Shown here one piece after another: positions 60,156 through 64,000 of a stretch of DNA of 64,000 nucleotides. Each line of letters starts with the position of its first letter. Within the stretch, counting starts at the first letter, position 1. The translations under genes were made by a program, and so were the position numbers. Below the pieces are notes generated by a model. That model saw nothing but the letters and a program-made list of their open reading frames with translations, was not told the origin of the DNA and did no database searches. The stretch comes from Pseudotamlana agarivorans (lineage in GTDB: Bacteria; Bacteroidota; Bacteroidia; Flavobacteriales; Flavobacteriaceae): contig NZ_JAHKPD010000018.1 in the NCBI RefSeq assembly GCF_018860245.1, positions 62,001-126,000 on the forward strand, written 5' to 3'.

Positions 60156-61694
60156 TTACTTTTTTCCAGCACTTGTTAGTGCTTCCATCGTATCACCTAA
60201 ATTAAAACTGGCTGCTTTCATTCGTGGCGGATATTCCTTAAAAGTAGCTATGAAATTTCCAACGTATTCAGATGCTGGTAATAATAAAAATACGTGATCT
60301 AAATACCAATCCCAGTAGGTGTTTGACGTTGTTGTTGCGAATTCGTAAGGGTCTCTTCTTAAATTGTAAATCCAAGGAATTCTTGTTGTTACCATAGGTT
60401 TAGACCAGGTATCTAGTGTGCCTTTAGATTCTTGAAGCATAAAAGTTACTTTCCAATCGTTATAACGTAAGGCCATTAATTCACCATCGTCAGAGAAATA
60501 AAATAACTCCTTACGTGGGCCCTTTTCTGTTTCTCCAGTTAAATATGGCAAGAAGTTGTATCCATCTAAATGGACTTTAAAAGACCTACCATTAGCAGAA
60601 AAACCTTTTAATAGTTTTTCTTTAACTTTAGGATCTCCTGCAGCAGCAACATAGGTTGGCATCCAGTCCAATCCAGACATGATTTCGTTGGAAACCGATC
60701 CAGCTTTAATTTTACCAGGCCAACGCACCATAGACGGTGTTCTCCAACCACCTTCCCAGTTGGTGTTTTTTTCACCTCTAAAAGGGTTTACTCCAGCATC
60801 TGGCCATGTGTTTTTATGTGGTCCATTATCTGTACCGTATTGTATAATCGTGTTATCAGCAATACCTAATTCGTCGATAACCTTTAAGAATTTACCAATA
60901 TGCATATCATGTTCTACCATACCATCTCCATACTCATTTTGTCCAGAGATGCCACGGTGTTCATCTTTAACGTGTGTTCTAAAGTGCATACGTGTTCCAT
61001 TCCACCATACAAAAAATGGCTTTCCGGAAGCGACAGATTTTTTAATAAAAGCAATAGCTGCATCAGACGATTCGTCGTCTATGGTTTCCATACGTTTCTT
61101 AGTTAAAGGGCCTGTATCTTCTACTTTTCCATCTGCAAAAGAGTGGATAACCCCTCTTGGACCATATTTTTTAGCAAAATTTGGGTATTGTTTTGGGTCA
61201 GGATAATCTTCTAATTCTGGCTCCTCTTCAGCGTTTAGGTGGTATAGGTTTCCGAAAAATTCATCAAAACCATGATTTGTTGGTAACATTTCGTCACGAT
61301 CACCTAAGTGGTTTTTTCCAAACTGCCCAGTGGTATAGCCCATAGGTTTTAAGAGTTCGGCAATAGTTGGGTCTTTTTCAGAAATACCTTGTTCCGCGCC
61401 TGGCATACCTACTTTACTTAAGCCTGTACGTAAAACACTTTGTCCTAAAATAAAGGTTGAACGCCCCGCTGTACAACTTTGTTCGGAATAATAATCGGTA
61501 AAAATCATGCCTTCATTTGCTATACGATCGATGTTTGGTGTGCGGTAACCCACCAATCCCATGGTATAGGCACTAATGTTTGATTGTCCAATGTCATCAC
61601 CCCAAAGTACTAAGATATTAGGTTTTTTCTGTGCAAATACGAGGGATGTCGCTATGCAAAAAAAGAATAGATTAAATAATTGATTTTTTTTCAT
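60156..61694 (-). CDS. Arylsulfatase (family S1), paralogue A
   Basis: A 512-residue secreted sulfatase. After the signal peptide (to about residue 22, LVFAQ) come the metal-binding Asp33/Asp34 (WGDDIG) and the formylglycine motif SCTAGR with Cys74 (CxAxR variant), then FGKNHLGD and the metal site YGTDNGPHKNTWPDAG. The Cys must be converted to formylglycine by a maturase (anSME or FGE), which is not in this window. It removes sulfate esters, in marine flavobacteria generally from algal polysaccharide. It follows its paralogue on the same strand after 141 bases. Confidence 0.93.
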   Translation of the reverse strand: MKKNQLFNLFFFCIATSLVFAQKKPNILVLWGDDIGQSNISAYTMGLVGYRTPNIDRIANEGMIFTDYYSEQSCTAGRSTFILGQSVLRTGLSKVGMPGAEQGISEKDPTIAELLKPMGYTTGQFGKNHLGDRDEMLPTNHGFDEFFGNLYHLNAEEEPELEDYPDPKQYPNFAKKYGPRGVIHSFADGKVEDTGPLTKKRMETIDDESSDAAIAFIKKSVASGKPFFVWWNGTRMHFRTHVKDEHRGISGQNEYGDGMVEHDMHIGKFLKVIDELGIADNTIIQYGTDNGPHKNTWPDAGVNPFRGEKNTNWEGGWRTPSMVRWPGKIKAGSVSNEIMSGLDWMPTYVAAAGDPKVKEKLLKGFSANGRSFKVHLDGYNFLPYLTGETEKGPRKELFYFSDDGELMALRYNDWKVTFMLQESKGTLDTWSKPMVTTRIPWIYNLRRDPYEFATTTSNTYWDWYLDHVFLLLPASEYVGNFIATFKEYPPRMKAASFNLGDTMEALTSAGKK

Positions 61695-61776
61695 ATAAAT
61701 TGATTTTTAATTAAGTACGTAAAGATACTGGGTTTTATTGAACTTTTAATAATTAATGTTTTACAATTGTTAGGCA

Positions 61777-61809
61777 AAAAAAAGACCACCCTTTCAGGTA
61801 ATCTTTTTT
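61777..61809 (-). terminator. Terminator between the two sulfatase genes
   Basis: AAAAAAAGA pairs with TCTTTTTT and ACC with GGT, with a 2-base mismatch between. The T-run on the minus strand follows, so each sulfatase is likely a separate transcript. Confidence 0.6.
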
Positions 61810-61834
61810 ATTTTACTCTTTTATTTCAGAAAAA

Positions 61835-63352
61835 TTAATTTCTTGGAGGTGTTTGTAAACTCTGAATGACTTTGTCTACACTTAATGAACTTCCTTTTCT
61901 AGAAGGGAATTCTTTAAATGTTTTTAAAAAATTACCAACATAGTTTTGTGCAGGTACCATCATCCACATTTGATCCGCATAATTTCTAATATATAATGCG
62001 GCATCCATAGAAACTTCAAAAGGGTCATTTCTTAAGTTTAAGATTATTGGCCAAGATGGAGATTTTCTATACGCTTCATTAATAGATCCTTCCATAATAG
62101 AGAAGTGTAATTTCCAGTCTTGATATCTTAATGCATTTAAGTTTCCAGCGGCATCAAAATAGAAAATTTCTTTTCTTGCACCTTCGCCTTTTTTTGTTTT
62201 ACCGGTTAATAAGTCTAATTGGTTATAACCATCTAAATGTGCTTTAAAAGTCTTTCCAGAGTAGCTTTTACCTTTTAGTAATTCCTCTTTTACGTTAGGG
62301 TTACCTGCGGCAGCTAAAAGCGTAGGCATCCAATCTTCGTGAGAGATGATATCATTAATAACAGTTCCTGGTTCAATATGACCTGGCCATCTTACCATGG
62401 CAGGTACTCTAAATCCACCTTCCCAAGTTGTTCCTTTTTCACCTCTAAATGGAATGGTTCCACCATCAGGGAAAGTAAATTTCTCAGCACCGTTATCTGT
62501 AGAAAAGATAATAATTGTGTTTTCTGTAATACCTAGTTCATCTAATTTATCTAATACACGACCTACACCATCATCTAATTCCATCATGGCATCAGCATAT
62601 AAGCCATAACCAGATTTATGTAAATATTTATCAGATAAGTGTGTCCAAACATGAGTTCTTGTAGAGTTTATCCATGTAAAAAAAGGTTTGTCGTCTTTTG
62701 CATTTTTATCAATAAAACCTAATGCAGCATCAATAAATTCTGAATCTGCCGTTTCCATACGTTTCTTAGTTAATGGTCCTGTATCTTCCACTTTACCATC
62801 AGCTGTTGATTTCAATACACCTCTTGGTCCATATTTTTTGTGGAACTCAGGGTCTTTAGGGTAAAATTCAGTTTCAGGCTCTTCTTCAGCATTTAAGTGA
62901 TAAAGGTTTCCGAAGAATTCATCAAAACCATGATTTGTTGGTAAATGCTCATCGCGATCACCTAAGTGGTTTTTACCAAATTGTCCACTAGTGTAACCTA
63001 ATGGTTTTAATAATTCGGCTATAGTAGGATCGGCTGCATTAATACCATGCTCTGATCCAGGCATGCCAATAGTTAATAATCCTGTTCTAAACGGATGTTG
63101 ACCTAAAATAAAAGACGCACGACCAGCAGTACAAGATTGTTGCGCGTAGTGATCGGTAAATATAGCCCCCTCTTTAGCGATTCGATCGATATTAGGTGTT
63201 GTTCCACCCATCATCCCATTGTGGTAGGCGCTAATGTTCCACATTCCAACATCGTCTCCCCAGAAGACTACAATGTTTGGTTTTTTCTGTGCAAATACGA
63301 GGGATGTCGCTATGCAAAAAAAGAATAGATTAAAAAAATGATTTCTTTTCAT
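61835..63352 (-). CDS. Arylsulfatase (family S1), paralogue B
   Basis: A 505-residue secreted sulfatase with the same layout as its neighbour: signal peptide, WGDDVG at 31-36, SCTAGR with Cys74 for formylglycine, FGKNHLGDRDEHLPTNHGFDEFFGNLYHLNAEEEPE and FSTDNGAEKFTFPDGG. The middle and C-terminal thirds have diverged in several places (FIDAALGFIDKNAKD, NLRNDPFEVSMDAALYIRNYADQ) while the catalytic N-terminus is close, pointing to duplication and specialisation. The first 56 bp of signal-peptide DNA are identical to those of paralogue A. Confidence 0.93.
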   Translation of the reverse strand: MKRNHFFNLFFFCIATSLVFAQKKPNIVVFWGDDVGMWNISAYHNGMMGGTTPNIDRIAKEGAIFTDHYAQQSCTAGRASFILGQHPFRTGLLTIGMPGSEHGINAADPTIAELLKPLGYTSGQFGKNHLGDRDEHLPTNHGFDEFFGNLYHLNAEEEPETEFYPKDPEFHKKYGPRGVLKSTADGKVEDTGPLTKKRMETADSEFIDAALGFIDKNAKDDKPFFTWINSTRTHVWTHLSDKYLHKSGYGLYADAMMELDDGVGRVLDKLDELGITENTIIIFSTDNGAEKFTFPDGGTIPFRGEKGTTWEGGFRVPAMVRWPGHIEPGTVINDIISHEDWMPTLLAAAGNPNVKEELLKGKSYSGKTFKAHLDGYNQLDLLTGKTKKGEGARKEIFYFDAAGNLNALRYQDWKLHFSIMEGSINEAYRKSPSWPIILNLRNDPFEVSMDAALYIRNYADQMWMMVPAQNYVGNFLKTFKEFPSRKGSSLSVDKVIQSLQTPPRN

Positions 63353-63602
63353 AAGGTTTGATTTTGTGATTAATTATATGTTTAAAGATAATTATAAATA
63401 TACAACATTGTATAAGTAATTTAATGAGTGCTTGATGTTACATAATTGTTACCTAAACACTTTTTCCGTAAAGAATAAATATTTATTAATGTTTTAGTTT
63501 TTTGAAGTTTTTAATTTTTTTAACCGTTAATAACTCCTAATAATATCCTTTTTAAAAGCTATTATAAAGTTCTATTTTGCAAGCCTGTTTTAAATCGTTT
63601 AA

Positions 63603-64000
63603 ATGAAAGTCTGTATAGCCGAAAAACCCAGTGTTGCCCGCGAGATTGCTTCTGTTTTAGGAGCTAATACACAGCGTGATGGCTATTATGAAGGTAACGG
63701 TTATGCGGTAACTTACACTTTTGGGCATTTGTGCACTTTAAAAGAACCTAACGATTATAAACCTTACTGGAAAAGTTGGGATCTCAATAACTTACCTATG
63801 CTTCCTGAAAAATTTGAAACCAAAGTGGTTTCAAATTCTGGAATTCAGAAGCAATTTAAAATTGTTAAAGGATTATTTGATAAGGCTGACCTGGTTATAA
63901 ACTGTGGGGATGCCGGGCAAGAAGGAGAGCTTATTCAGCGTTGGGTGTTGAACGAGGCTAATTATAAAGGCGAAGTACAGCGTTTATGGATTTCGTCGTT
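63603..64000 (+). CDS. topB: DNA topoisomerase III, 3' end outside the window
   Basis: About 132 N-terminal residues are visible, starting MKVCIAEKPSVAREIASVLGA, the Toprim start of type IA topoisomerases, with TFGHLCTLKEP and WDLNNLPMLPEKF following. The Toprim DxD site reads GDAGQEGELIQRW: the usual DPDREGE is DAGQEGE here, a form I recognise from Bacteroidota TopB-like enzymes. The active-site Tyr lies beyond the window. It relaxes or decatenates DNA. Confidence 0.9.
   Translation, partial: MKVCIAEKPSVAREIASVLGANTQRDGYYEGNGYAVTYTFGHLCTLKEPNDYKPYWKSWDLNNLPMLPEKFETKVVSNSGIQKQFKIVKGLFDKADLVINCGDAGQEGELIQRWVLNEANYKGEVQRLWISS

Noticed and set aside
60679-61206. 175-residue plus-strand ORF
   Set aside because: It is a mirror frame of the sulfatase gene; its codon pattern follows the minus-strand gene.
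1-64000. tRNA, rRNA, prophage or conjugative element
   Set aside because: I looked for rRNA-like conserved stretches, tRNA-like structures near gaps and integrase or phage structural genes, and saw none; only one transposase remnant and short repeats are mobile-element related.

Overview
The window looks like chromosome of a marine-type member of the Flavobacteriaceae (Bacteroidota). The DNA is AT-rich. The primary sigma factor is the short Bacteroidota form without region 1.1, and many genes carry the -7 motif TAnnTTTG. There is a PorT gene and proteins with type IX secretion (T9SS) C-terminal tails, a TamL lipoprotein, a sodium-pumping NQR complex with ApbE, and tandem arylsulfatases of the kind used on sulfated algal polysaccharides. 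No rRNA, tRNA, CRISPR array or prophage was seen.

Layout. 1-2054 is the end of a cluster that resembles flexirubin/aryl-polyene loci (lipoprotein, beta-barrel, FabZ-like protein, small secreted protein). 2082-19627 is mostly housekeeping: hydrolase, rpe, BLUF photoreceptor, rpoD, a processive glycosyltransferase, a regulator pair, pnp-rpsO, a PAS histidine kinase, accD, fbaA, tamL with a divergent SpoU methyltransferase, and porT (read with ubiE, up to 20357). 20496-23355 is the potassium uptake pair trkA-trkH. 23360-25366 is a decayed accessory islet: a response-regulator pseudogene, a double-glycine bacteriocin precursor broken in a G-tract, a small two-helix membrane protein that could be its immunity protein, and the 5' half of an IS1182-type transposase. 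25486-34778 holds an aminotransferase, a desaturase, rsmG, TPR, NRDE and LRAT-like proteins, a YfcC carrier, apaG and a DUF5103 protein. 34942-43232 is nqrABCDEF, two conserved unknown genes and apbE. 43334-46581 has an EF-hand protein, trmL, a T9SS-exported lyase-like protein and a type II NADH dehydrogenase.

46679-54252 is a complete trpEGDCFBA operon on the minus strand. It starts with a well-spaced Bacteroidota promoter, a 15-residue leader peptide with three tandem Trp codons and a terminator just before trpE, which together make a classic transcription attenuator. The operon is studded with short palindromes: four 20-bp ATTYCC...GGRAAT hairpins, two G/C-rich palindromes (one read in frame as part of TrpF), a 7-copy heptamer array, and a frameshifted GIY-YIG gene flanked by two of the hairpins in opposite orientation. 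This looks like a REP-like dispersal system and, with the broken bacteriocin islet, is the part most worth a second look.

54323-60062 holds two thioredoxin-like proteins, a T9SS leucine-rich protein, two rhodaneses and three unknown proteins. 60156-63352 has two tandem arylsulfatase paralogues whose signal-peptide DNA is identical over 56 bp. The window ends inside a topoisomerase III gene.
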